The notes below the pieces were generated by a model, which saw nothing but the letters and a program-made list of their open reading frames with translations, had not been told where the DNA came from and searched no databases. The position numbers and the translations under genes are program-made. From Nanobdellota archaeon (GTDB taxonomy: Archaea; Nanobdellota; Nanobdellia; Woesearchaeales; JAHJBD01), in NCBI GenBank assembly GCA_018813725.1, contig JAHJBD010000175.1, positions 1 through 14,379 on the forward strand: 14,379 bases of DNA. Reading direction: 5' to 3'. Each line of letters starts with the position of its first letter. Positions within the stretch are counted from its first letter, which is position 1. Of the stretch, positions 6,433 to 13,620 are shown in pieces.

Positions 6433-7005
6433 ATGGAAAATACAAAACCAAACTGTAAAGAACGTTCGATAAACTCTGGGGAAGTGCTGATCGGATGCAG
6501 GATCCCAAAAGACTTCTTTATAACTAAAGGTTCAGGTGAAAGCGATATCACTATCCATGCAGGATCTTATCATCTAGCGCTTAAAGCTGCTGGGATTGAG
6601 ATGTGCAATATCATGACTTATTCTTCAATTCTGCCAAAGATAGCTAATGAGGTCAAAAGACCATTAAAGATTATGCACGGCTCTGTTATGGAGACCATCA
6701 TGGCAGTTTCAAACTGTAAAAAAGGTGAAAGAGCTACAGTAGGTATCATTTTTGGTTGGCTGTATGACAAAAAGACCGATGAGAAGTATGGTGGATTGGT
6801 GTGTGAGTACAACGGCAATCTTACTGAGAAAGAGGCAGGCGAGCAATTGCACCAAAGCTTAAATGAGTTATATACAAATGGGTTTTCTGATGATTATGAG
6901 ATAAAAGACATCAATCTTAATATGGAAAGTTTTGTGCCTAAGAAAGAGTTTGGGACAGCTTTGGTGGCTTTGTGTTTCACTAATTATGTGGTACCTCTAA
7001 GATGA
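6433..7005 (+). CDS. pdaD: Pyruvoyl-dependent arginine decarboxylase
   Basis: Converts arginine to agmatine and CO2, the first step of archaeal polyamine synthesis. The enzyme is made as a proenzyme that cuts itself between two serines to give beta and alpha chains, the new alpha N-terminus becoming the pyruvoyl cofactor. The Ser-Ser site is visible in TYSSILPKIA (residues 64-65, bases 6622-6627), preceded by GSYHLALKAAGIEMCNIM. A later GGLVCEYNG segment carries the glutamate expected near the active site. Length 190 residues; the Methanocaldococcus enzyme is about 165, and the excess is mainly the N-terminus. The ATG is chosen over the GTG six bases upstream because of the Shine-Dalgarno site. 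The TGA stop overlaps the next ATG (ATGA at 7002-7005). Confidence 0.92.
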   Translation: MENTKPNCKERSINSGEVLIGCRIPKDFFITKGSGESDITIHAGSYHLALKAAGIEMCNIMTYSSILPKIANEVKRPLKIMHGSVMETIMAVSNCKKGERATVGIIFGWLYDKKTDEKYGGLVCEYNGNLTEKEAGEQLHQSLNELYTNGFSDDYEIKDINLNMESFVPKKEFGTALVALCFTNYVVPLR

Positions 7006-7853
7006 ATTTTGGGGATATTCCTGATGAATATTGTAAATTGGAGGATTCTAAAATAATTGTCTTGCCTGTATCATATGATAAGACCAGCACATGGATTAAA
7101 GGCGCTGGAAAAGGGCCTAAGGCAATCTTAAATGCTTCAGCTAACATGGAGCTGTATGATATTGAGACAGGCTCTGAAGTGTACAAAAGAGGGATATTCA
7201 CAGATAAGCAGATCAGCGGAGAGCTTACACCTGAAGAGATGGTCAGTGTTGTGGGCAATAGGGTAAAAGACCATCTGAAAAAAGATAAGTTTATTGTGCT
7301 GATCGGCGGAGAGCATTCTGTAAGCATCGGAGCGATAAAGGCACATTCTGAAAAATTTAAAGAGATGAGTGTCCTGCAGCTTGATGCTCATTCTGATCTG
7401 AGGCAAGAGTATCATGATTCAAGATTTAACCATGCATGTGTTATGGCACGAGCTAAAGAGGGTTGTAAGATTGTGCAAGTGGGTATCAGAAGCATGGATA
7501 AGAGTGAGTTAAATGATATGGATAAAGGAACTATATTTTTTGCCGAGGATATCCAAAACAATAAAACTTGGGTTTCTGATGTAGTAAAATTATTGTCCAA
7601 AAATGTTTATATCACAATTGACCTAGATGTGTTTGACCCGGCGATAATGCCTTCTACAGGTACTCCTGAACCAGGCGGATTATGGTGGTATGAAGTGCTT
7701 AATCTCCTTAAACAAGTTATCAAAAACAAGAATGTTATCGGGTGTGATGTAGTTGAGCTCTGCCCGAATGAGAATGATAAGGCGCCTGATTTTTTGGCTG
7801 CCAAGCTGATATATAAGATATTAAGCTATAAATACGAGGGGGTAAAAAAATGA
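7002..7853 (+). CDS. speB: Agmatinase-family ureohydrolase
   Basis: A binuclear manganese ureohydrolase (arginase/agmatinase/formiminoglutamase family). In this operon it most likely hydrolyses agmatine to putrescine and urea. Metal-site motifs are all present in order: GGEHS (102-106, His105), DAHSDLR (128-134), DLDVFDPAIMPSTGTPEPGG (207-226), and a closing DVVELCP (249-255). Length 283 is normal. Substrate is not fixed by motifs: some archaeal members act on N1-aminopropylagmatine instead, and in haloarchaea a homologue is proposed to act on an agmatine-modified aIF5A intermediate. The start overlaps the decarboxylase stop and its own stop overlaps the next start (ATGA at 7850-7853), so all three proteins are probably translationally coupled. 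Confidence 0.92.
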   Translation: MNFGDIPDEYCKLEDSKIIVLPVSYDKTSTWIKGAGKGPKAILNASANMELYDIETGSEVYKRGIFTDKQISGELTPEEMVSVVGNRVKDHLKKDKFIVLIGGEHSVSIGAIKAHSEKFKEMSVLQLDAHSDLRQEYHDSRFNHACVMARAKEGCKIVQVGIRSMDKSELNDMDKGTIFFAEDIQNNKTWVSDVVKLLSKNVYITIDLDVFDPAIMPSTGTPEPGGLWWYEVLNLLKQVIKNKNVIGCDVVELCPNENDKAPDFLAAKLIYKILSYKYEGVKK

Positions 7854-8866
7854 GCAAAAAAGAACTATTAAAAGAACCTATCAAACATATTGACTTTAAG
7901 TCATTTGATTCTACAAATATTATCGAATCAATGAAGGACATGTCCTTTACAAGCAGGGATACTGCTAAAGCTGCAGACATATTAAACATGATGCTCAGTG
8001 AAAAGGATTGTACTGTCATCTTGACCTTGGCGGGAAGCACAAGCGCTGCAGGGTGCATGCAGGTTTATGTGGACATGGTGAAGAATAAGATGATCGATGT
8101 GATAGTGTCAACCGGCGCTTCAATCGTAGATATGGACTTTTTTGAAGCCTTGGGATTTAAGCATTACAAAGGAAGTCCGTTTGTGGATGACAAGAAATTA
8201 AGAGAAAAGTTCATCGACAGGATATATGATACTTATATCGATGAAGAAGAGCTGCAGGTTTGTGATAAGACTATCAAGAAAATAGCTGATTCGCTTGCAC
8301 CAAAGGCATATTCATCAAGAGAGTTCATAAAAGAGATGGGTAAATATCTGGTCAAGAACTCAAAGAAGAAGGATTCTTTGGTACAGGCAGCATATGAGAA
8401 CAATGTGCCAATATTCTGTCCTGCTTTCTCTGATTCAAGCGCTGGTTTTGGACTGGTGCTGCATCAGGTTGAGTATCCGGACAAGCATGTTTCGATAGAT
8501 TCTGTAAAGGACTTTAGGGAGCTTACAAAGATCAAGATGGAAGCTAAAAGCTCTGGACTATTCATGATAGGCGGAGGAGTGCCTAAGAACTTTGCACAGG
8601 ACACAGTTGTCTGCGCTGAAGTTCTTGGAAAAGAGGTCCCTTTGCATAAATATGCAGTACAGATCACTGTAGCTGATTCAAGAGATGGGGCCTGCTCAAG
8701 CTCAACTCTAAAAGAAGCAGCTTCATGGGGTAAGGTTGATACTGTGTATGAACAGATGGTCTATGCTGAAGCGACAAGTGTTTTGCCGTTGATCGCAAGC
8801 TATGTGTATCATAAAGGGGCTTGGAAAAACAGGCAGAAGATGGAATGGAGCAAGATTTTTGACTAG
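7850..8866 (+). CDS. Deoxyhypusine synthase family protein (bacterial-like active-site variant)
   Basis: An NAD-dependent aminobutyl-transfer enzyme of the deoxyhypusine synthase fold. Canonical members move the aminobutyl group of spermidine to a lysine of eIF5A/aIF5A; several bacterial relatives instead make homospermidine. Seen here: LAGSTSAAG (60-68), STGASIVD (87-94), a GGGVPK loop (241-246), and SWGK with the catalytic-type Lys295 (292-295) preceded by Glu289. The human enzyme has KHHI after the glycine loop, with an active-site His (288); here the same positions are Asn247-Phe248. The following stretch (HKYAVQITVADSRDGACSSS) also resembles bacterial members as I recall them. Third gene of the polyamine operon. 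Family certain; exact reaction open, so no gene symbol is given. Confidence 0.9.
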   Translation: MSKKELLKEPIKHIDFKSFDSTNIIESMKDMSFTSRDTAKAADILNMMLSEKDCTVILTLAGSTSAAGCMQVYVDMVKNKMIDVIVSTGASIVDMDFFEALGFKHYKGSPFVDDKKLREKFIDRIYDTYIDEEELQVCDKTIKKIADSLAPKAYSSREFIKEMGKYLVKNSKKKDSLVQAAYENNVPIFCPAFSDSSAGFGLVLHQVEYPDKHVSIDSVKDFRELTKIKMEAKSSGLFMIGGGVPKNFAQDTVVCAEVLGKEVPLHKYAVQITVADSRDGACSSSTLKEAASWGKVDTVYEQMVYAEATSVLPLIASYVYHKGAWKNRQKMEWSKIFD

Positions 8867-8868
8867 AT

Positions 8869-9315
8869 CTATCTTAAATGTTTTTTTCTTAATTCATACA
8901 TTATGATAGTAGGAAGATAGAATGTTAGGTCTGCAACTAGTTTTCCTATCAGGATCCCTAAAGAGAAGTTGTTGAGTACTAATGGGAATATTAGCATGCA
9001 GGATGGCCTTATTATCAGGCTGTCAAGCATTTCAGAAGGTCCGAATTCTATCAAGAGATTTCTGTTAGTTTTCAGGAATGCTTTTGTAGTGTGTTTTTGT
9101 CCTTGGTTTCTTGATTGTTTATAATCAATCAGATGTTCTCTTACAAAGATGACGCCATAATAGCCTATGTTTTCACCCATAGTGCCGGCATAGGCTGAGA
9201 TTATCCTGTTATTTGTTAATAAATATGTTATGATAGCTGCAATCATGGCTGTGATTGTGCCTGAGATCTCAGCTGGAAGATACCTTTTAAGCCATTCTTT
9301 TAATTTTTTCTTCAT
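8869..9315 (-). CDS. Conserved integral membrane protein, 148 aa
   Basis: Basic N-terminus (MKKKLKEWLKRYLP), then hydrophobic segments at about 17-34, 98-115 and 117-140, with a less hydrophobic one possible at 42-58. Between them is a polar loop (61-88) followed by the striking segment EFGPSEMLDSLIIRP (90-104), whose conserved-looking acidic and proline residues suggest function rather than a mere membrane anchor. I cannot name the family. The stop is two bases from the end of the polyamine operon on the opposite strand. The ATG has no Shine-Dalgarno site, and a TATA-like box is centred 24.5 bases upstream. Confidence 0.82.
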   Translation of the reverse strand: MKKKLKEWLKRYLPAEISGTITAMIAAIITYLLTNNRIISAYAGTMGENIGYYGVIFVREHLIDYKQSRNQGQKHTTKAFLKTNRNLLIEFGPSEMLDSLIIRPSCMLIFPLVLNNFSLGILIGKLVADLTFYLPTIIMYELRKKHLR

Positions 9316-9335
9316 AAGGTTATAATTTCTCTATT

Positions 9336-9343
9336 GTATAAAA
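9336..9343 (-). promoter_or_regulatory. TATA box for the 148-aa membrane protein
   Basis: TTTTATAC on the coding strand, centred 24.5 bases from the ATG at 9315. It implies a leaderless or nearly leaderless transcript. It shares the 109-base divergent region with the promoter of the 268-aa gene. Confidence 0.5.
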
Positions 9344-9394
9344 GGCTATTGGTTAGTTTTTATATTACTTAGTAGTAGTTACAAATTAGTAAGA

Positions 9395-9402
9395 TTTATA
9401 AA
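9395..9402 (+). promoter_or_regulatory. TATA box for the 268-aa gene
   Basis: TTTATAAA centred 26.5 bases before the ATG at 9425, with no Shine-Dalgarno site between them. It predicts a leaderless mRNA. Confidence 0.65.
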
Positions 9403-9424
9403 TTCGAGAAAATGTCTTAAGAGT

Positions 9425-10231
9425 ATGGTAACTATTGATACTTTTAAGCAGAGAGCTCTAGAGTACTCTGGGTTAGGGCCTGAGGAAATTGTACTATATT
9501 TGGGAAAGATAAAGGAGTTGGAAGCAAGGATTGTTGATGAAGCTCAGATCACGGAGAATGAAGAGCAGGTTGTCAAGGCCAGAAAAGTGCATGATTGGCT
9601 TATGGCTCTTAACCCTGACCGAGGAAATACTCAAAGAGAAGCTTTTGACTATTATAGGCTGGATAAGGTAATTGACGGAGACTTAGAGCGTCGCACGGAA
9701 GCAATAGGTAGATGTGCAATCCTTACAGCAGAATATGTGATAATTACTTACGATCTTGGGCTTGATACGGTACCATTAGGCTTAAATGGTAGAAACATAC
9801 AGCATTCTCTAACTGGGTTAAAACATAACAAAGGGTATATCTTGATAGATAATGTAGTTCCAAAGGGCTTTGGGGCACGGTATAAGCCAGAGGCACTGCA
9901 ATGTATACGCCGGAGAGGGTTTAATGGTATGCTTGCTGATATACTAAGTGCTAAATCATCAGCAATGAATCTTGAAGGAGAAACAGAGGAAAGTGTGAGA
10001 GTTCTACGGCAAGCGATCAAGATTAGTCCAGATGCTTATCTATACTCTAACCTGGGCAACAGATATCTGAAATTGTATGAGACAGCTGATAACCAAGATA
10101 GAGTATTACAGATGGCATTTAATGCTTATAAGAGCTCAAGGGATATTAGGGTAGGGAAAGGGCTTCCTGTGATAGAAACAGTTGAAGTGATGCTGAAGGT
10201 TATGAAAGAAGCTTATCCTCATCTTATGTAA
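9425..10231 (+). CDS. SirB1/transglutaminase-like protein with C-terminal TPR-like helices
   Basis: 268 residues. The middle part follows the order of a transglutaminase-like (papain-fold) core as in SirB1-type proteins: a helix ending KVHDWLMALNP (54-64), then GRCAILTAEYVIITYDLGL (95-113) with a candidate nucleophile Cys97, NIQHSLTGL with candidate His127, and GYILIDN with candidate Asp142. After a link of about 25 residues come paired helices resembling TPR repeats (SAMNLEGETEESVRVLRQAIKISPDAYLYSNLGNRYL, 179-215). SirB1-like proteins in bacteria join the same two modules. Whether this one is a protease, a transglutaminase or a non-catalytic binding protein cannot be told. No signal peptide. 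Leaderless start. It ends eight bases from the convergent membrane-protein gene. The assignment comes from motif order only. Confidence 0.55.
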   Translation: MVTIDTFKQRALEYSGLGPEEIVLYLGKIKELEARIVDEAQITENEEQVVKARKVHDWLMALNPDRGNTQREAFDYYRLDKVIDGDLERRTEAIGRCAILTAEYVIITYDLGLDTVPLGLNGRNIQHSLTGLKHNKGYILIDNVVPKGFGARYKPEALQCIRRRGFNGMLADILSAKSSAMNLEGETEESVRVLRQAIKISPDAYLYSNLGNRYLKLYETADNQDRVLQMAFNAYKSSRDIRVGKGLPVIETVEVMLKVMKEAYPHLM

Positions 10232-10239
10232 ATGAATTC

Positions 10240-10647
10240 TCAAAGTGATACCCTATACACATCCCAGAAATCATAGCCAACACAGGCAAGATAAAGCAAA
10301 AGCAGTGTAATCTCTAAAATGATAAATGGTCCCATGATGATAGCAGTAAGGTTTAAAGTGAATATTAAGGATATTCCTATCACCAGCATCAAGAGACCAG
10401 TTGTTATATGAGCCAAATATCTTTGAAATGAATCATTTACATTGATCTTTTCGTAGGTGAAAGCAAAATTTCCAAAGCAGGCTGTAACTGCAATTATTGA
10501 AGTTACCACGATAATGCTTCCTGATGCTGATTTGTCTGAAAATAGGCTGCTTTGGGATAAGAAATTATGGATAATTGGGTATAGTATACCTAGGATGGAT
10601 GCTAAAAGGAGATTTTTGGTTATATTTTCCTTGATTATCTGGTGCAT
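10240..10647 (-). CDS. Hypothetical membrane protein, four predicted helices
   Basis: 135 residues with hydrophobic segments at about 13-30, 44-64, 78-97 and 101-122. The loop FTYEKINVNDSFQRY is polar, and the C-terminus (YDFWDVYRVSL) is short and aromatic. No family recognised and no catalytic motif seen. The start ATG (10645-10647) has a TATA box centred 27.5 bases upstream and no Shine-Dalgarno site. It lies alone between a convergent gene and a tandem J-domain gene. Confidence 0.75.
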   Translation of the reverse strand: MHQIIKENITKNLLLASILGILYPIIHNFLSQSSLFSDKSASGSIIVVTSIIAVTACFGNFAFTYEKINVNDSFQRYLAHITTGLLMLVIGISLIFTLNLTAIIMGPFIILEITLLLLYLACVGYDFWDVYRVSL

Positions 10648-10670
10648 AGGATTGATAACTAAATCTTCAT

Positions 10671-10678
10671 TATATAAA
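10671..10678 (-). promoter_or_regulatory. TATA box for the 135-aa membrane protein
   Basis: TATATAAA (TTTATATA on the coding strand), centred 27.5 bases from the ATG at 10647, within a 76-base gap that holds nothing else recognisable. Confidence 0.6.
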
Positions 10679-10723
10679 ATTTTTGATTAAAATTAGGTTA
10701 TTGAGTTTTGCAGCCAACAGAAT

Positions 10724-11263
10724 TTACATCGCGTTCATTTCCTTTTTTAGAATCTTGTGAGCCCTGTTTATCTCTTGAAATTTCTGGGTGTTACCATGAG
10801 GCATATCTGGATGGTGAGCTTTTGAGAGTTCTTTGTAGCTTTTATGCATCTTGTCAAAGTCTAATTCATTTTCTTCAACCCCAAGCACTTCTCTTGCATG
10901 TTTTCTTTGTTGTATGATGTCATCATCTTCTTTGAATTCTTGAATAAACTCTTCTTGTGTAATCTGTCCTTCGCTTAACAGATATATAAAATGTTCAATG
11001 ACTTGTGCTACCATTGCGATGTTTTCTACATATTTGTCTGAATTGTTATAGCTGTAAAACATGTGATGATCCCAAAGGTACCATGAAACTTGGGCTTGGG
11101 CTTTTTTCAGTGTATTACCCTCTAAAGGTATATCTATGTTATCTTCGGTTAATCCAAAATTCTTCAAAAGTGTTATAATCTTATTTTTATATTGTAAAGC
11201 TCTTCGATTATATGAATCTCTAACCTTAATCTCTTTGAATTCATGACCTTTAATCGTGACCAT
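10724..11263 (-). CDS. Protein with C-terminal J-domain (DnaJ-like)
   Basis: The C-terminal part (about 121-179) is a J-domain: HAREVLGVEENELDFDKMHKSYKELSKAHHPDMPH, with HPD at 151-153, followed by NTQKFQEINRAHKILKK. J-domains stimulate the ATPase of Hsp70/DnaK. The first 115 residues are an unrecognised, mostly helical region with a WYLWDHHMFYSY patch. The J-domain is at the C-terminus, unlike classical DnaJ, and there is no zinc-finger or Gly/Phe region. The frame is open further upstream to an ATG at 11308, but I choose the ATG at 11261-11263 because a good TATA box (11286-11293) is centred 26.5 bases before it and would lie inside the longer version. Length is then 179 residues. No dnaK or grpE is present in the window. 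Confidence 0.85.
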   Translation of the reverse strand: MVTIKGHEFKEIKVRDSYNRRALQYKNKIITLLKNFGLTEDNIDIPLEGNTLKKAQAQVSWYLWDHHMFYSYNNSDKYVENIAMVAQVIEHFIYLLSEGQITQEEFIQEFKEDDDIIQQRKHAREVLGVEENELDFDKMHKSYKELSKAHHPDMPHGNTQKFQEINRAHKILKKEMNAM

Positions 11264-11285
11264 GATCGTTGAATGTATCCGTCTG

Positions 11286-11293
11286 TTTATAAA
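11286..11293 (-). promoter_or_regulatory. TATA box for the J-domain gene; decides its start
   Basis: TTTATAAA, centred 26.5 bases from the ATG at 11263. The in-frame ATG at 11308 lies upstream of this box and could not be included in the transcript, so the shorter protein is preferred. Confidence 0.6.
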
Positions 11294-11313
11294 GATGAGT
11301 TTAATCAATAAGT

Positions 11314-11321
11314 TTTATAAG
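11314..11321 (+). promoter_or_regulatory. TATA box for the radical SAM gene
   Basis: TTTATAAG, centred 26.5 bases from the ATG at 11344, with no Shine-Dalgarno site. It stands back to back with the J-domain gene promoter, the two boxes 20 bases apart and directing opposite transcripts. Confidence 0.6.
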
Positions 11322-11343
11322 GTAAATTGAATGTTTCTTAGCT

Positions 11344-12705
11344 ATGAAAAATGTATTGCTAGTATATGTACCTTTTTGCACACCTGCAAGTCCTCCCTAT
11401 TCTATAACCAATCTCTATAGCTTTTTGAAGAGCAATTGTAAGGATAATATCTCTGTGTTGGATTTGAATCTTGAGTTTCACAAGATCAAATTTGCTTCAT
11501 TTAGTGCTTATTATCATGATTTCAATAAGTGGGATAATTATAATGAGGTTACTGATCAATATCGTAAGTTAACTGTCAAGACATACTCTGAGAATAATAA
11601 GAGGGTTGTCAAAGGTGAAAAGCCTGAATTGTTTGAAGAACTTTTGGGTGGGATAATTGATAGGAAACCAGAAATTGTTGCATTTAGCATTGTATATTCC
11701 AGCCAGGCATTCTATGCTTTTGCTTTGGTTACAGAATTGACAAAAAGGGGTATTAAATGTGTACTTGGTGGGCCTGCTGTGAATGATAAATTAAAAGCTG
11801 TTGCTGACAAAGTTTTGGAGAATGAGATTGAACTTCTTTCATATATCCAAAATATGGAAGTTTCACATGATAGATTGAACTTTAATTATGCACTTGATTA
11901 TTCTGTATTTGATCTTAAGGATTATTTTACACCATATCCTGTAATTCCTTTGAAAGCTACGACCACATGTTATTACAAAGGATGTACATTTTGCAATCAT
12001 TTTAAGAAGTCACCTTATATGGAGTATTCGCTCGAAATGATTGAAGAGACTGTTGTTAAATCTAATGGGAAATATTTCTTTCTCATTGATGATATGATAC
12101 CCTTAAGCATGCTGCTTAAGATCTCTAAGGTTTTTTTGGGGCTTAATATTAAATGGTGTTGTCAGTTAAGGCCAACTAAGGAATTGACGTTAGATGTTTT
12201 GCAAGAGTTGCATGCTTCTGGACTTATTTTGATCATATGGGGAGTTGAATCTGGTAATGATAGGGTGCTTAAGCTGATGAATAAAGGGACTAACAAGGAA
12301 GATATTCAACGAGTGCTTGCTGCTTCGCACAATGGTGGCATAAAAAATATTGTGTATATCATCTTTGGGTTTCCAACAGAGACTAAAGAAGAGTTTCTTG
12401 AGACAATAGGTTTTCTTAAGCTAAATCAGGAGAATATCGACCTTGTTTCAACTGCAGTTTTTGGCCTGCAAAAGAATACGCTTATCTATAATAATCCATC
12501 AAGGTTTGGTATAACTAAGATAATTGAGACAGAGCGGACTGTTATAGAACCTCGTATTGATTATCAGACTAGTATTGGCCTTTCAAACTCTGAGGCTAAG
12601 AAGATGCGTGATGGACATAAAAGAACCCTGGGGAAGATAAATAAGTATCCAAAGACCATGAATTTCTTTAGAGAGCATATGTTGTGCCTGGGTCAGGGTA
12701 GTTAA
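11344..12705 (+). CDS. B12-binding-like radical SAM protein
   Basis: 453 residues. The N-terminal 160 resemble a Rossmann-type cobalamin-binding domain: KNVLLVYVPF start, SVLDLNLEF, PEIVAFSIVYSSQ (109-121) and KCVLGGPAV (138-146). No DxHxxG motif is seen, so any B12 would be bound base-off without that His, or not at all. The radical SAM core follows, with three cluster cysteines at 209, 214 and 217 in TTCYYKGCTFC. The spacing is Cx4Cx2C rather than CxxxCxxC, as in a subset of B12-type radical SAM enzymes. GVESGNDRVLKLMNKGT (300-316) and IIFGFPTET are further core motifs. Substrate unknown; methylation or another radical step on RNA, lipid or peptide are all possible. It has no operon partner to narrow this. 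Leaderless start. Confidence 0.85.
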   Translation: MKNVLLVYVPFCTPASPPYSITNLYSFLKSNCKDNISVLDLNLEFHKIKFASFSAYYHDFNKWDNYNEVTDQYRKLTVKTYSENNKRVVKGEKPELFEELLGGIIDRKPEIVAFSIVYSSQAFYAFALVTELTKRGIKCVLGGPAVNDKLKAVADKVLENEIELLSYIQNMEVSHDRLNFNYALDYSVFDLKDYFTPYPVIPLKATTTCYYKGCTFCNHFKKSPYMEYSLEMIEETVVKSNGKYFFLIDDMIPLSMLLKISKVFLGLNIKWCCQLRPTKELTLDVLQELHASGLILIIWGVESGNDRVLKLMNKGTNKEDIQRVLAASHNGGIKNIVYIIFGFPTETKEEFLETIGFLKLNQENIDLVSTAVFGLQKNTLIYNNPSRFGITKIIETERTVIEPRIDYQTSIGLSNSEAKKMRDGHKRTLGKINKYPKTMNFFREHMLCLGQGS

Positions 12706-12745
12706 TTGAAATAAGCAGAAACTAAGGATCTCTGAACAGTTTTGC

Positions 12746-13177
12746 TCATCCCAATGCGATGAGAATCCCGCCTACTACGACCAATCCAGCACCTATACCT
12801 GCTTTTAGAGAGATATTTTCTCCTAAGATAAAGAATGCCAATAAAAGAGCGAATACAACACTTAACCTATCAATCGGGACAATCTGGGATACCTTTGCGT
12901 TTTTTAAGGCAATAAAATAAAATAGCCATGAAAGCGCTCCTGCAATTCCACTGATAATAATATAGAATAGCGCTTTGCTGTTCATCAGAATTGGTTTTAT
13001 ATCATGTATCTTTCCTTGGACCAATATCAGACCTATCAAAAATAGCGCCATAACTATTGCACGGATAGTTGTTGCAGTATTTGAATCAATGCCCTGCAGC
13101 CCTATCTTGCCAAAGATTGCCACTAACGATGCTGCAAAAGCAGACAACAGTGCATAAACTAACCATATGTATTCCAT
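12746..13177 (-). CDS. Single-domain EamA/DMT-superfamily transporter
   Basis: 143 residues with five hydrophobic segments (about 3-22, 34-54, 68-90, 96-118, 124-142), matching one EamA repeat; most family members are about 300 residues with two repeats. Family-type features are the opening YALLSAFAASLVAIFGKIGL, the helix GALSWLFYFIALKNAKVSQIVPI (80-102), and the ending LGENISLKAGIGAGLVVVGGILI. Such half-size members probably work as dimers. Substrate unknown; metabolites or amino acids are typical for the superfamily. Leaderless by TATA position. The end is 40 bases from the convergent radical SAM gene, with no obvious hairpin between them. Confidence 0.88.
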   Translation of the reverse strand: MEYIWLVYALLSAFAASLVAIFGKIGLQGIDSNTATTIRAIVMALFLIGLILVQGKIHDIKPILMNSKALFYIIISGIAGALSWLFYFIALKNAKVSQIVPIDRLSVVFALLLAFFILGENISLKAGIGAGLVVVGGILIALG

Positions 13178-13199
13178 ATTAGGTTATAGATTTAACAGA

Positions 13200-13207
13200 T
13201 ATATAAA
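13200..13207 (-). promoter_or_regulatory. TATA box for the EamA transporter gene
   Basis: TATATAAA (TTTATATA on the coding strand), centred 26.5 bases from the ATG at 13177. No Shine-Dalgarno site lies between them, so the mRNA is predicted to be leaderless. Confidence 0.65.
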
Positions 13208-13225
13208 TTTTGTTAAGACGGTTGG

Positions 13226-13597
13226 CTAATTTCTTTTTTTAAACCAACCTAGAAGAAACATAATCCCGATCAGAAAGGCAATTCCAGATATCTGGGCTAT
13301 CCAGGCTAAGTAAAACCATTCAAAGCCATTCTTAAAGATATTAATAAGGATCAAGATCAGATATAACAATCCTGCAAGGATAAAAGCAAATGCACCTACT
13401 ATCTCGTGCTTCCAGGAGATGATCAATACTGCTGATAGGATTATTGTAGGGATATTATGCATGAACAGGCCTAAGATTGTTCCCCAGAAGCCAAGATGCA
13501 TGTCAAATATGTCTAAGGACATGAGGAGTAGGAATAATATGAAGATGATAGATAAGATTCTCGGTGTCCAATAAATAGATCTGTTAATTTTCTTCAT
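13226..13597 (-). CDS. Small conserved-looking membrane protein, 123 aa
   Basis: Four hydrophobic segments (about 12-30, 36-60, 66-87, 95-117) with a basic start (MKKINRSIYWTPR) and a basic end (WFKKRN). The IYWTPRILSIIFILFLLLMSLDIFD opening and MHNIPTIILSAVLIISWKHEIVGA middle look like a small membrane protein family seen in both bacteria and archaea, but I cannot attach a name or function. No catalytic residues are evident. It has its own TATA box, centred 27.5 bases from the ATG, and lies between genes of the same orientation with gaps of about 50 bases on each side. Confidence 0.8.
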   Translation of the reverse strand: MKKINRSIYWTPRILSIIFILFLLLMSLDIFDMHLGFWGTILGLFMHNIPTIILSAVLIISWKHEIVGAFAFILAGLLYLILILINIFKNGFEWFYLAWIAQISGIAFLIGIMFLLGWFKKRN

Positions 13598-13620
13598 TAA
13601 TAACTATATTGACGTCTATA

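Noticed and set aside
7137..7415. Minus-strand open frame inside the agmatinase gene
   Set aside because: Fully inside a gene with all catalytic motifs on the other strand; no start signal and no recognisable protein.
11264..11308. N-terminal extension of the J-domain protein from the ATG at 11308
   Set aside because: The region contains the best TATA box for this gene, at the spacing used by its neighbours, so it is more likely promoter than coding sequence.
12746..13177. EamA gene as a truncated pseudogene of a two-repeat transporter
   Set aside because: It has its own promoter and a complete five-helix repeat, and single-domain EamA proteins of about 140 residues are a known form. No remnant of a second repeat lies next to it.
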